Positions 23,831-36,064 of a DNA stretch of 64,000 bases are shown here, in pieces (the first letter of the stretch is position 1; the number at the start of each line of letters is the position of its first letter). The notes beneath the pieces are model-generated. The model was not told where the DNA came from, did not search any database, and saw nothing but the letters and a program-made list of their open reading frames with translations. The stretch lies in assembly GCA_944472155.2 (NCBI GenBank), contig OX235271.1:91277256-91341255 (forward strand), in the 5' to 3' direction. Position numbers and translations under genes: made by a program. The DNA is from Trichobilharzia szidati (lineage: Eukaryota > Platyhelminthes > Trematoda > Strigeidida > Schistosomatidae).

Positions 23831-25535
23831 ACTCATACTGTATGCTTCCTGTGATTTCATACCAAAAATTTAAGACACACTTTTGTTTTTATCAAACAAA
23901 ATTGAATTTCAACACTGTTCACGAAAGTTCAGTTGGACAAATATCTGACAAATTCTGATCCTAAAGTAACAAAAAACGAAGTGCACCATACGAAGTATTA
24001 GGCTGGTTTCATCACATTGAGATTTTAATGATATATTTGCATCTTAATACATTCGGTAATTCAACAACTAATTTTTGCACAACTTCAAATATAAAATCTG
24101 TCAGAAACATCAATAATTTGATATTATTCCATAAAACTAAGTCGTTTTGTATAAAAGGTACAGTGAGGCCATATAGTCACTGCTTTGCATTCCAGCGAAC
24201 CCTAATTGAAATAAAAAAGGCTAGGTAGTCTTATTACCCCTCTTCACACCTACCATTCATAACATCTTTGAAATAGATATGAATTGCATCATCTAGTTTA
24301 AAGTAACGAATATTTGAAGCACATTATCGTCTTATTGTGCGATACTGCATAATATATACTATATGACGCATCAAGTCAATATAACTGAAATCCGATTTTA
24401 GTTTCAAAGCTTATTAGCAGTGTAACTTAGTGACAAAACGAGTGCTCACACTGGATTCCAGCAACATATATAAACATGTGTGTACTCAGTTAGCTTCAAC
24501 CCTCCTCCATAAGTTCAATTTCGATGGTAACATCAAGCACCATCAAGCGACTTTAAGAAGAACTTACTTGAAACAACCATATGCCAAGGTAAAATACCAT
24601 TCACCATCTTGATTTAGGTCTATACTGTGATCAGCCTATTTTTAAGAAAATTATTTGAATATAGAACTAACTATTTTCTTTGTATTTATACACGTAATAG
24701 CTCTAAACAAAGACAATATATGTAATATCTTATAACCTGTTTGTATATATTGTTTATGTTATACACTGATATAATGAAATAGCTAAATAAGGGCGTTAAA
24801 CATAAATTATTTACTATGAACAAAGAAAATAAATATTAAAAATGAAATTAAATGTTGAAATTAGCTTCATTTTGTTTAATTACAAGGTCTTGTAAACGTT
24901 TTAGTAAACAATTTACGTCAAGCTGTTTACGTATATTCAGTATCTCTTAACATATAGGTGAAAATAATTCATGCGTCGAATCAAAATAATTGATGAACAG
25001 GTGTGAAAACAGAATGGAAAGAATAAATAAATAAACAAAAGCAAATCACTTTCTTTCTTCAGAATTTAAGAAGAAAAAAGCAATATTTTGAACATAAGAC
25101 ACATAAAGTAACAAATTCTAGAATTCAGTTTTAAATTGAGTATCATTTTAAGAAAATAATAAGGCAAAACTGATTAACATTTTATGTGATCTTAATTTCC
25201 TAATGCACGCAGAGGCATGTCTCTTCAATTTGTTCACATCTAATGAATAAAGGCAAGATTCTAGCATAGAATATATGTGACTTTCCCAAGAAAGTTGGAG
25301 AAATTTTTTTAAATCGTTAGTCTTCAGCCAAGGAAATCTTTTTACCATAAACCCGTTCGGTCTTGCTTTGAAGTAATTCCTAGGGTTCTTCTTGCGTAGT
25401 ATAGACTAATTTTGAAGAAGTGACTACTTTTCTGCAGTGCGAAGAAATCTGTCATCATATGATGCTTTTGTGCAATTTTCCATTCCAAAACTTACATATC
25501 TGTCCAATCAATAGACGAATACGCTGGTAGTTAAA
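23831..25535. other. AT-rich stretch, nothing recognised
   Basis: Small ORFs at 24,028-24,228, 24,430-24,612 (plus) and 25,148-25,348 (minus) lack recognisable domains, splice context or repeat partners. Confidence 0.35.
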
Positions 25536-25539
25536 TGGC

Positions 25540-25695
25540 AGGATGAAGCCACGTGGTCCTTAGTCCAATTCCTGGGCAACGCAATCTTAAAACCCAACTA
25601 GCTTCCATAAAAATAACAGCAGCGCTACTGAAGCTCTGAAGCTTGAAGCCTTACGTTCCATTCGGAACGCAGAAGAACAAAAAATAGCAATAAAT
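25540..25695 (+). mobile_element. RTE/SINE 3'-tail fragment
   Basis: Contains AGCGCTACTGAAGCTCTGAA, GCTTGAAGCCTTACGTTCC and a terminal AGCAATAAATG run, the 3' tail shared by RTE elements and the T1-like SINE at 50,848. No head or coding part is recognisable, so it could be from either. Confidence 0.55.
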
Positions 25696-26225
25696 GGATA
25701 GCGTTGCGAAATTTACTACAATCAGATTCATATTACTTTCAGCGACTAACAGGTAGGCTGATCAGGAGGTTTGTTTAGGTGAAAGTCGTCTTGCAATTTC
25801 AGTTTAAAGATGCTGAAATATATAATTAACAACAAAGGTAAATGATGGTTTCACAAATAAAAGAAATGTGACAATCAAATATGAATTATTATCGTAGATT
25901 GAATGAATCTTGAGGAAAGCAAGTGGCAGATATACAGATTACTGATTATACAAGATACATCATTTTTTGCAGGATGATTTCCTGTCCATTGTGATAAGTG
26001 TGTGTGTGGTCTCACAGGCAGTAATGATTTAATTACGCTGAGACTAAAAGGTAACATGGCTAGTGTCGTAACTTCTGACATAATGAAACAAATACTATTC
26101 AACAGAGAGGTACATGGAGATGAAGGCATTAACAGCAACATCACCACTTTGAGTGTCAGAGACAGCACTGTCAGAGCTAGCAGTCAAATCAACACAGAAA
26201 AATTCTATTTTTCAAAAACATCGTC
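25696..26225. other. AT-rich stretch, nothing recognised
   Basis: Overlapping ORFs on both strands at 25,875-26,256 have no recognisable domain. Confidence 0.35.
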
Positions 26226-26227
26226 AT

Positions 26228-26340
26228 TTATTATAATTCCCTCGAGTTACGGGTAGAAAACAGGATTTTGGCAGCACATCTCCATTTACCCTGTTCTATG
26301 CAGTTCATTTAAGGTGGCTACACTATGCTCGGTAAGCTTT
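26228..26340 (-). mobile_element. RTE-like LINE, 3'-end fragment
   Basis: The plus strand reads ATTATAATTCCCTCGAGTTA, then GATTTTGGCAGCACATCTCC and ATTTACCCTGTTCTATGC. This is the reverse complement of the family 3' end (compare the minus-strand starts at 22,808, 28,172 and 40,137). It is only about 110 bp long. Confidence 0.6.
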
Positions 26341-26365
26341 CTTCTCATCGATATAAGAATAGAAC

Positions 26366-26640
26366 TTGTGCACTCTGGTAGAGTATAATTCCATTATGGG
26401 CAAAATTTATTTTGATAAAGTCTCACAGTGTTATACAGTAATATTTACTGATGACGTTTCAAGTCTACACCCAACATGTGCAAAAGGAATGACTCATCAC
26501 TCATACCGGAAATATGGAAAATACTACTACCAATCAAATCAAGCTAGGAGAAAAGTAATGGAGTTATATAAATGAAAGTTGTGTGAGTACCTTGATATGA
26601 TTATGAGGGGCAATAATTTGTGCTCGAAACGTCCAGGATT
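26366..26640 (+). mobile_element. internally deleted Penelope-like element
   Basis: The left part (26,385-26,460) is the reverse complement of the terminal repeat seen at 48,955-49,015 (TTTTGATAAAGTCTCACAGTG and GTAATATTTACTGATGACG). It joins directly at about 26,460 to the last coding part of the same PLE (AAGTCTACACCCAACATGTG, then GAATGACTCATCACTCATACC as at 48,786), followed by the 3' terminal region GATATGATTATGAGG, GTGCTCGAAACGTCC. The product is a small element with inverted termini and no nuclease or RT. Confidence 0.7.
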
Positions 26641-26985
26641 TGACAGTCTTGTCACTTAACAGATTTTAAATGTAACTGATTTTATGAAACTCAGTGTCAG
26701 CATCGGTTACTTCAAAAGTAAAAATTCGGTCACTCCAGAAAGTCAAATTACAACGATCAATTATTTTGGTCTGAACACAGGAAAATAATCAACGACACCC
26801 TGTTAATACAATTCAAACAACTCACTGAGTTATTCTGTGTAGTTAACGGATTTCCGTCACGCACGTTCGAAAAGTAGTCCAACAATATCAATATACAATT
26901 TAACTCTGTGAAATCTGTAGTATTATAAAACAGTAATAAGTTGCATCAAAAATACAAAAGTACCCATAAAGATACGTCCAACATC
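26641..26985. other. AT-rich stretch, nothing recognised
   Basis: No motif or repeat partner was found. Confidence 0.3.
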
Positions 26986-26989
26986 TATA

Positions 26990-27470
26990 AAGTCAAAAGG
27001 GTTTCTTTGATATAAAATACGTACTACACCAAGCAAAACTGTAAATTACCTGATCAAGAAAAAGAACTTTCCCAAGAAGGTGGGATCAAAATTCTGTTAG
27101 CAAAAATCAAATAGAACAAAATACATTTTCAGCAAACATTCCAAGAGGCGGAAGTAACACCACAGTGTTTGCTCAAATATAAAATATCAACCACGGTGTT
27201 GTCAACAGCTCAGCACCTCACAATAACAGAATAAAGCATTATGAATAGGAATCGATTAAAATTAAAGACAAGTCATAAGGATCAAGTCAAAAGAAGAAGG
27301 CAAAATGTTTGAATGATGATATACGGGTCATGATTTAGGGATAATAATAACAAATATATTGAAAGTAATTAAATAAGCACTGGCACTGTAAAGAGAGGGT
27401 TCAGGAGGGATTTTCAGACGAGTCATTCTGCTACAATATCCACCTGTGTGCCACCAGTCTCTGGTATCAG
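26990..27470 (+). repeat. dispersed repeat family R-A, copy 3
   Basis: Same block order as the copies at 1-470 and 11,061-11,790: AAGGTGGGATCAAAATTCTG, AATAGAACAAAATACATTTTC, GGAGGGATTTTCAGACGAG, ATTCTGCTACAATATCC. No shared ORF. Class unknown. Confidence 0.5.
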
Positions 27471-28165
27471 AACAATAAGAGTAAGTGAGCTTTAACTATG
27501 AGTCTTACATTTAAAGTCACTAGAAAATGCGCTAATAAAGCCCTTGACTACATTAATTTAATCATTAAAAAACAATATATCTGAATAAATCGATACAGCA
27601 GGTCTAGTAATCTTGATAACAAATAATTGAAAACAAGTTACTTGATCTAGAGGTAAAGGTGTGTTAATTTATTTTATCCCACTAGTTAAATTCATGAATA
27701 CTAGGAAGTACACAGTAGGTGGTCAACTCATTTTTGATTAAATATATCATTTTAAACTAACTCTGAATAGAAAGCAACCATATCATCTCATATGTACACA
27801 TGAGATGCTGAGTATTTATGAATCGACAGAAATTCTCAATCTATATTGCCATTGTTTTAAGTCAGTTCTACAGTTTTTGGTAGCTTTTTGTACTTGTAAT
27901 TCGTAACTCAGTGATTGCAGATATTACCAGGGAGTTTCTCAACACTTAAAATACTGTATTTTCAGAAATAACTTTTATAGTCTGATGCTCATGTTAAGAA
28001 ATGTACATAATTACAGTGGATGCCTAAAATATTTTCCTGCCACTTATTGCTTTGTGATTAGATCACAATAAACATAGTCAATTTTAGTGAACTATGACGC
28101 CTCCATAAATTACTGGAGTACCACATGATCCGATGATAACGAAAATTTACTTACTTGCCTTAAAT
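27471..28165. other. AT-rich stretch, nothing recognised
   Basis: No gene, repeat partner or structured motif was recognised. Confidence 0.35.
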
Positions 28166-28171
28166 AAATAA

Positions 28172-29025
28172 TTACTGTTCCCTTGTGTTACAACTGGAAC
28201 ATAGGACTTCAACAACACTTCTCCAATTCATCCTGTTACTTGCGGTCTTTTTTAGCTTATAAACATTTATCTTCTCCCCACACAAACGTCACCCTCAAAC
28301 CCATTCCCAACTCATCGCTCCCCACTAGAGTTCCACTCAAAGATCCAGAGCGTGATGTCACTCAACGGTCTCCTCAGAGTATATTTTATTCATTTCCATT
28401 AACATCCTCATATAAGTTTTTGACTGGTTCGTTCCCAGGGCTCTTAATTGTTTATCCTTTCTGGTTGTCCATTTGATCTTCATTATGGACCAAATACGAA
28501 GGATGATGAAAGTTTGGAGCCAACCGTTGGAAATGCTTAACGTGACGCGTGCACCAACTCTCTGCACCGTTGAGAAGTGATTTGATATTAGAGTTCAAAA
28601 TCCTGATTTTGTTCATTATGCTCAACGCAGCTGATTTCCACACTGACTTAAAATTAATGGAGGTCTGTCCTGCCTTTCGCATCTGATCTTTGACAGCATC
28701 CATAGCGCTCATAGGTGAAATGATGCTGCTCAAATAAGTGAAAGAAATGATCTCGTTTAAATTTCTTTCGTTGTTATTGACTGGTGTTTCTTTGTTGGTT
28801 AGACGTCCTTATCATTTCTGTCTTTTCAATGTTCTCCTGAACTTCTGTCTTCTCTGCTTCTTCTGCCAACTTGTCGATTTTTGTCTGCTGATCCACAAAG
28901 TCCAGATCTTGTAGAGTCTTCCTATCGATCCAACATACTTCTGTCTTCTCTGGATGATGATTGATGCTTGCTGTTGCTGGTCTGGTATCTTCGTCATATC
29001 TTCCTTTTCTATGTTGAAATAAATG
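28172..29025 (-). mobile_element. degenerate RTE-like LINE, 3' part
   Basis: The minus strand gives TLQDLDFVDQQTKIDKLAEE at about 28,920-28,860 (catalytic FADD region altered to FVDQ), IEKTEMIRTSNQQ, then KAGQTSINFKSVWKSAALS and MNKIRILNSNIKSLLNGAES downstream, as in RTE RT and thumb regions. The 3' end at 28,172-28,215 reads, on the plus strand, TTCCCTTGTGTTACAACTGG, the family 3' end. It is frameshifted and not functional. Confidence 0.8.
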
Positions 29026-29725
29026 GTGCATTTAAATAAATCCCTAATTACTACTGGTTAGCGGTAAGCATAATATGAGTTCACTTTCATCACACCCATT
29101 AGGCTATTTGTATTGCTAGTGTCAATTCCCCTCTTTAATATGCTCCTCTAAGTACCAACTAACAGATAAAGATGAGGGGATTTCAAATGCAAAATGTTAT
29201 TTCTCATAACTCCATCTTAGGGAATAACAGCCCTTTTATGGATGAAGGCCAAATGAAATACAATTTAATCCTTAAGATCTGCAATGTGTTTCTTAAAATT
29301 TCATTTAAAGTTATCTTGTGCCGATGTCTTCTGGCGAACTACTCCACAAAAGTTTATATTTTTCTTCAAAAACATTTGTATAAAAACAATCTTATAAATA
29401 TATTTCATTGCTGTCAGTATATGCATACTAAAATCGCACATCATAGATATAAATAAGCTTATGGATGTGTGAATAGTTCTGGGATTACTTCTAATGAGTC
29501 TACCGCAAGGCTGTTGATGCCTTTTTAATCACCCTTAGTAAAACTATAAAACTTCTCCATGACCGTAAGTGGATATCATTATTAATAAGTTAAATGACAA
29601 AAGGAATAGTAATTGATGTCATTTCTTCTGACCATTTCATTCACAAAACTCCTATTTCTTAGATTAATAGTTTTCATTTTGGCGAGTGAATGGAGACGAT
29701 CATCAGTACCTTGGCTGTTATTATT
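29026..29725. other. AT-rich stretch, nothing recognised
   Basis: The 94-codon ORF at 29,172-29,456 shows no domain or splice context. Confidence 0.35.
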
Positions 29726-29730
29726 TTCAA

Positions 29731-30085
29731 GTAGTGGTTTGTAGGGATTTTGTTTGATTGGTTGGAAAATTTCATCATGAGCTGGCCTCGACTAGCGAAC
29801 CACTGGAAAACCTGGGAGTACCGGACAGCCGTTTCGTCCTAATCTGGGACTTTTCAGAAGTACGCACCCAACAAAGGGGTCCGAACCCAGGACCTTCTGG
29901 TTACAAGGCAAGCTAGCTCGTAGACCATTAAGCCACTGGGACCCGATCCAATGGCCAGCCCATGAATTTTAACATCTGCCAATTAATGACATAGCGTGTC
30001 CGCTTTGCAATGTCTTCTTCGATGAGTTACTGCCTCACCTTCAACCTGATGAATCCTACTGGTCATGGCTTCCCACTTCATCAAA
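29731..30085 (-). mobile_element. HS hammerhead-SINE, near full length
   Basis: On the minus strand, head first: a 5' part from about 30,085 (AAGCCATGACCAGTAGG); A-box side TCCCAGTGGCTTAATGGTC; B-box region CCTGGGTTCGGACCCC; the hammerhead region at about 29,880-29,815; and the tail GATGAAATTTTCCAACCAATC ... CCCTACAAACCAC. The core reads GTACTT-CTGAAAA-GTCCC, loop, GGAC-GAAAC-GGCT-GTC-CGGTAC. Stem II and GAAA are good, stem I pairs except at its innermost position, and core position 8 is A instead of G. Confidence 0.8.
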
Positions 30086-31295
30086 TTTTTCTTAAATGAA
30101 CTCTACTATCATCAAGCAAGTCGATGCTTCTTGATACATTTTGCTCAGTATCTTTCAATACTTGTTGAATGGTAATTTATAGAATGAAAAGTTCAGAAAT
30201 TTCTGATAATAGTAGAGGTTTTAAATGTGATTTTTGTTTTCTAAGTTGTTCAAACACCTTTTATATAACTTCTCTAAGCAAATAAATCACAAAATTACAA
30301 CGTTTTGCCTCAAGATTAAGTTACTTCCACCAGTGACTGGTTTTTGTGATTCTTATTAGACAGACTAGTAAAATTAGACAAAAAAATTATTTAATTTGTT
30401 TTTCTAACCTCATTTTCAGATACCAAATGTACATTCTGGATGGAATTTCACTGATAATTAACTTAAATGGTTAGTAAAAAATTAAAATTAACCAACCAGT
30501 AAAATAGACAAAGTTCGCTGGATAGATAATCAGCATGCATTTAGTCTAAACTAAATGTTCCTTCAAAAGAACTTCGTCTGTAAAATTATTCATATTTATT
30601 TCTATAGCTTTATTCAAAACAGAAAATGAAAAAGACAATTTTTTCTTCTTATCTTTTATCATGAATCGTAGATAAAAATGGTTAGATAAAAGTAAAATAA
30701 AAGTTATTTAATCACTTAACAAAAGATTCTAATTCCTATTTCTCCCTCATTAAACTTGACGACAGACATAGGTTTTCTTTGTTAAAATGACTGTGGAATT
30801 GGACATGTAATGTCTGGGTAATAATATGTATACGGGGATTTTAAAATACGTTAAATAGAATTCGCAATTCGCCTAAACATCTAAATAGAATTCGGATGGT
30901 TTGAAATCCTTTGGCTGTCTCAACTGCGACACATCGTTGGCGAGCTGTGCTCAAAACGAGCGAAGCCACAGTCTTATGTTCAGATCACTTCAGTCTGGCT
31001 AGCATGCACTACTAAGTGATGTGAGTGGTGCCCAACTGCTGATGTCACTGAGTCAGTAGTACATAGCATCATGCATCTTTTCGGATGCTTATTTAAACTT
31101 ATTCTGTACTGCACACTGATAAATTATTTGACACACGACAAATTAGCCAGATTGATATCAGCAAGCTTTTCTACTAGCTGAAGTTTAATATCAGCAACTA
31201 TAATCTGTTTTACGTCATATGGAATTCCCTTAAATAAAGGCCTTTCTGTTGTGGTGAATTTATTTATAACTATTACTTTATTCATTTGCTTTCCG
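30086..31295. other. AT-rich stretch with an unclassified GC-richer block
   Basis: 30,885-31,085 is less AT-rich (TTGGCTGTCTCAACTGCGAC, GTGGTGCCCAACTGCTGATG, GTCACTGAGTCAGTAG). It looks like an interspersed repeat, but I see no second copy in this window. The rest holds nothing recognisable. Confidence 0.3.
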
Positions 31296-31299
31296 AGTG

Positions 31300-31500
31300 T
31301 GACATAGGGCTGCAATCTTGAGCTCTGAAGCTTCAGTTGCAGTGGTGTTCATCTCTTACAGAGTAGGGTCACCAGCCCCACCCCAAAGCTCACGACTTTG
31401 CCGGGCATTTTACCAGCGAAGTGAGGTTCAGAAGTGCGATGGCCAGGATTCGAACCCGCGGCCACGTTTGTGGTTGCCGAGACTTCTACCACTGTGATAA
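31300..31500 (-). mobile_element. tRNA-derived SINE, type T2
   Basis: The minus strand starts with CACAGTGGTAGAAGTCTCGG (A-box side) and GCGGGTTCGAATCCTGGCC (B-box), then runs through GTGAGCTTTGGGGTGGGGCTG, GTGACCCTACTCTGTAAG and CACTGCAACTGAAGCTTCAG. The 3' part resembles the GGCTGGCAACCCCATCCTGT, CTGCTACAGAAACTTC tail of the SINE at 50,848, while the tRNA-like head is different. Confidence 0.7.
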
Positions 31501-32438
31501 ATATTAAAAACCAAATCTCTGCTTGCATACTATGTGTTTTTTGCCAAATTTCACCCTACTGCTGTATTTATACCCCAAGAACTTGTAAACTTTATCAAAA
31601 ACAATTCAGGACTACGTTATGTATAAAACTTTTATATGAGAGATACTGCTCTTTTGTACTTTTTCATGAATATTGGTTAGAATAACACTCATTTCCACTG
31701 GCACCCTGACTTTCGAGTGTTCTAATAAATGTGTATACAAATGTAAGTGTCCAACAAACTATCGGTTTATATTCTCTAGGTTTGACAATCGATCGTGGAT
31801 TTACCTACGAAATGTTCTGACTAAACTAAGAGACAACAATTTTAAGTTTTCAGAAGGCTTAGCTCTGCGGGGTGGTGTCCGTATTAGTGAACTTTTCTAC
31901 TTAATTTTTGTCTGATATCAAGTTTCATGGTGAAATATCCACAGAATATATGATTTAGATTTCCTTAAACTGAACGCCTGACTAGGAAATAGCTTCTTTT
32001 TCACTTACAGTACTTCAACACGCAAGTGTGTATGGCTGAATAATCGAAAAGTACTCCCATAATGAGATGCAGAAAACAGGTTAAGAAGGTATGATTTACC
32101 TCTTTAGTTATAACGAAAAATGACTAGAATATACACCTTTTAAGTGATTATTTTGTTTGATGCCATAAATTACAAGTTTCAAGTAAAAAGAAACTATACT
32201 GACCAGCATCATGATAATACATGACCTTTGATCTAAGTTGAAGCCATATGTTCGGTCTACAAGTTATACAGGAAACACTTATTCAAAATACGTCTTTGCT
32301 TTGGCATGTTGCATATTCTGAACTTATATTGTGGCACTGTTGTGCTTGATAGACTTATTTTAAATTTTTTTTTCGAAAGGTTAATTTGTATTCCGCTGAA
32401 TAATCTGTGGCTGACATGGGAAAAATTACCTCTTTTTT
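31501..32438. other. AT-rich stretch, nothing recognised
   Basis: ORFs at 31,434-31,685 (starting inside the SINE) and 31,673-31,915 have no recognisable domain. Confidence 0.35.
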
Positions 32439-32439
32439 T

Positions 32440-32504
32440 AAGGGATCTCATCATGAGCTGACATCAGTTAGAGAACCACTGGAAAATCTGCCAACCTTGT
32501 GAAT
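32440..32504 (-). mobile_element. HS SINE tail fragment, left member of an inverted pair
   Basis: The plus strand reads TCATCATGAGCTGACATCAG, TTAGAGAACCACTGG, the reverse complement of the HS tail. The fragment is short, lacks the head, and is followed directly by a plus-strand HS copy. Confidence 0.65.
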
Positions 32505-32755
32505 CGGTAGGAGTTAGAGTTCATGGGCTGGCCACTGGGACGGGTCCCATTGACTTAATGGTCTACAAGCTCGCCTTGTAACTGGAAGCGGCAGTATTCA
32601 AACCCTGGCGGTGTATGTGTACTACTGAAGAACCGCAAACTAAAAAGAAATAGCTGTCTAGTTCTCTCAGATTTTCCAATGGTTTTCTAAATGATGTCAG
32701 CTCATGACGAAATCGTGTAACCAGTCAAATCCTCGCAAACCAACACTGAGTAGTT
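32505..32755 (+). mobile_element. HS hammerhead-SINE, right member of an inverted pair
   Basis: Order: AGTTCATGGGCTGGCC, the A-box side CCATTGACTTAATGGTC, TTGTAACTGGAAG, TATTCAAACCC (decayed B-box), then GTACTA-CTGAAGA with GAAAT-AGCT-GTC-TAGTTC and the tail TCAGCTCATGACGAAATC. The catalytic core CTGAAGA, GAAA and GTC are all kept, but stem II (ACCGC against AAAAA) no longer pairs, so self-cleavage is unlikely. Confidence 0.75.
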
Positions 32756-33235
32756 ATTTATTGTGTTGAAAGCTACCGCAAAGCCAGGTTATAAATGAAT
32801 GATTCACTGTTTAACACAATTTATTTTCATCCCACTGTCTAATTTTCTGCTACGAGCGCATAACATATTTTTAGAAGGTAATAAACATAATTTAATGTGA
32901 TGTGTTTTGATTTCCATAGAACTTTTAGAACATTTTGCACTTATATTGCTGAAAATCTTTTTTTACACAGATCGCAGAACTGTTCTGGGATATATTTACC
33001 ACAGTTAGAATGTTACCGTTTCGTCTGATACAATGAAATAGTCAACACGGCTTCAAAAGTATTTCTGTTATTATTATTATTATTATTAAAAAAGGAAAGA
33101 TAGTAGAATGTAACATTTGAGCAGATTATTTCTTAGTTAAATTATATACATTGACTAATATTTGGTTACAGATTAAATTTTATATGCTTGCCATAAATTC
33201 AATCCACTCATTTTCAACGCTAATATCAAGTCAGT
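32756..33235. other. AT-rich stretch with a TTA microsatellite
   Basis: (TTA)n, about 20 bp, at 33,069-33,088. Nothing else was recognised. Confidence 0.4.
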
Positions 33236-33237
33236 GC

Positions 33238-33668
33238 TTCTATATGGTTCACATAATTAACATATTACGAAAAGCATTCCCAGGAGGCCGAGGATATGTA
33301 TCTCTGGCTTCCATCACACTATAATGAAGACTAGATGGTCGGCCGGTGAAGATAAGCAACACAAAACTCTGGTAACGAAGCCACCAAGGACTTATCACTC
33401 AATGAATGTGCAGAAGAAAATTGAAATGGGATAGACATACACTGAGGAAACCGTTTAATGAAGTCACACAGCAGGCAAGATGTTGAGTGGAATTCGAATA
33501 TGAAATGATGAATTAGGAGACATAAAGCAGATTGTGTGAGGAGCAAAGCAAATCTCGTCAGAAATTGTGGATCCACCTAAGGAAGACAGTAAAACATGGA
33601 GTGAAATGAAGATGCGCTGCTGAAGCCCTTCGTTTAAATCGGAAATCAAGGGTTAAATGATAATAATA
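33238..33668 (+). mobile_element. RTE-like LINE, 3'-end fragment
   Basis: Contains GTCAGTGCTTCTATATGG (from the L-L-Y-G-A block), GAAAATTGAAATGGGATAGA (the K-x-x-W-x-x-I-G-like tail) and an end GCTGAAGCCCTTCGTTTAAA, then ATGATAATAATA. It is a 5'-truncated copy of the RTE-like family, with scattered stops. Confidence 0.7.
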
Positions 33669-33737
33669 TATTTGCTTTTTGCCTTACTGAAGGCTTGAAA
33701 TGAACTAACAAGCGCATCAGTGATATTTTTTATTAAA

Positions 33738-33910
33738 GCCTGAAACCACACAGTATTTTTGGTACAAGTATGGAATTTTCAGCATGTGATATCCGTAACC
33801 CGAATTTTGCAGGCCGACCATTGATATCAGATGTGCGTCGGCAGCGAGTCGAACCCCAGACCATGTGCATGGTCGGTGAGCATCCTAACCGCTGTGCCAC
33901 CGACGCACCT
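33738..33910 (-). mobile_element. tRNA-derived SINE, type T1 (copy 2)
   Basis: A 72-nt tRNA-like head at 33,835-33,906 with acceptor ends GCGTCGG/CCGACGC, A-box GTGGCACAGCGG and B-box region GGGGTTCGACTCG on the minus strand. The body (CTGCAAAATTCGGG, TGATATCACATGCTGAAAA) matches the copy at 9,706. The central hairpin GACCATGCACATGGTC replaces a normal anticodon arm. Confidence 0.75.
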
Positions 33911-36060
33911 ATGGCCTATACTGACAATATTCTTTTAGACAGTAAACAGTTGAATAACAACATTTATTCAGCCTTAACGTTATATATATGACCACACACT
34001 TAGTGTTTTAGGCACATTTTTCATCACACGTCATGAAACATTGCAAGTCCTAGGTGAGTGAATTTTCTTCCGTGCTAAGCAACAACTGTTGTATAATTCA
34101 TCAAACATTTGACCATTGAAAGATGTCCAAAACGAAAAAGGTTATAAAAATTTACTATTCAGATACTTTTATGAGATAATGGGAAACTTGGACATACTTT
34201 CTCAAAGAACGCATTACAAAACCCACAAATGCGATCATTTGTTGCATGAGTTTGAAATATTTTGAAACTCAACCGGTTGAAAAGATAACTTTTAAAAATG
34301 AAGTTTTCTTTCTTCATTTCACCATATTTTAGCAATGACGACGATGAAATGGAAAAAAATCACTCCATATATATGACGTAAAGCTCCTTTAAACAATTTT
34401 ATGAACCTAATAACAACCGTCAGCATGTGAAACCATTTAAAATGTGGTACCGATATCCCTATTATTACTTTAATGGAACATGAACTGGATTTTTAAATCG
34501 AGTAGATAGACACTGGCAACTCTCACTATCAACACTTTCATGAATTACAATAACTAAGCCTTAAAAATAATCACAAAAATACTAACGTACAACCACACTA
34601 TAGGATTTATAAGAAATGAAGTTTCATTGAGATTGGCTAACCTCTATTCATCAGTGCAATTTCTTCGAAAATGCAAAATTTACGATGTCATATATTCCAC
34701 AATTCCGTCTACAAATAAAAAACCATCAGTAATAATTTACTGATAAATAATTGAAGGATTCCTGTAATAAGACAATGAAATACACAATGCTATACTTTTC
34801 AGTCACCAGAAATAACTCTACAAAAGCACAGTGCAATAACTCCCTTGAACAATAGGTTTCATATATAATTTGCCAACGCACAAAGATTCTGTTAACCAAA
34901 ATACACAATACCTGTACCATAACGACAGACTCGGTTCATACTTAATCATCGAAACATTTTGACTTAATGAAATTTACGTGTAGAGAAAATAGACCTGATC
35001 TTTTCAGATAGTTCTTTCAAAAAGAATTTAAAAATTCACAGCGACATAAGCAGTTGAATTAGAAATCGCTGAGACTGGATTTATTAAAAACTTCATGTAT
35101 GTTTTGCATTCTAATGAACTTATAAATTTTTCAAGTTCTAAGGAAACCAGTAGCAAATAAGGTAAATTAAATTAAATGTTCAACGGTACTGTGTCGCGAA
35201 TCGACAGAATTTAGAACTCATGGGTGAATGGATTCCGAATCAGTAGGTGAAGAATAACGTGTTATCCTTGTAATCTTAAGTTCTTGAATCTCATCTCTGA
35301 GTTCAGTCATAAGTGTGTACAGCTAACGAGTCCCAGACTAGGACTAAATAGCTATCTAACAATCCTCGGTTTTTAGTAGTCCTCTAACTGATCCCAAGTC
35401 ATGAAGAAATCTACTCTGAAACTAACTATTCCTCCACAAACCAATACTATATCTTTCTTAGACGATTGGGTCAGCCACAAAATACAACTGACGAATAAAA
35501 AGTTTTTTCCTTCTATTTGCTGAGTCATATTAAGTAAACAGAAACTGTTTGTTTTCATTACACTATGTATAGCTGGTGATCAGTTTATGAAAACAGCTAA
35601 GAACACAATTTGTATAATTTGATGAAAACCTGTAAAAAACGGTAAATTACACTGACCTTGTAATTATACACCGTTCGGGTCAAGAGGTGAATGAAATGTT
35701 AATTAGGTTGAAAGTTGTATTAAAATATTCCCCTGAAATAAGAAAGTATACTTGGTTTTCAGAAGAATCAAACTATCCCATCACCAGGGGAACTTCGAGC
35801 ACAGAAGAACAGGAACATAAGGCGTAATAGCGCTAAAAACGATCATTTTCAGTGCTTACTATTACAATGAGGCCGAGTTTATAGATATTTCACACCTCTT
35901 TCAAGTAATGTCATTACAGCATTCTTTTCTTATTACAAAAACACATGTAAGGTATATATTATTCACAGATAACGCTTTGTTCGATAAATTCATTGCCAAG
36001 TAAACATTAGCACACATATAATAATGGAAATGAAACATTATTTATAATCCCAAATCTAGA
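33911..36060. other. AT-rich stretch, nothing recognised
   Basis: Small ORFs at 34,726-34,920 and 35,373-35,558 (minus) lack domains. No repeat partner was seen. Confidence 0.35.
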
Positions 36061-36064
36061 AGTG

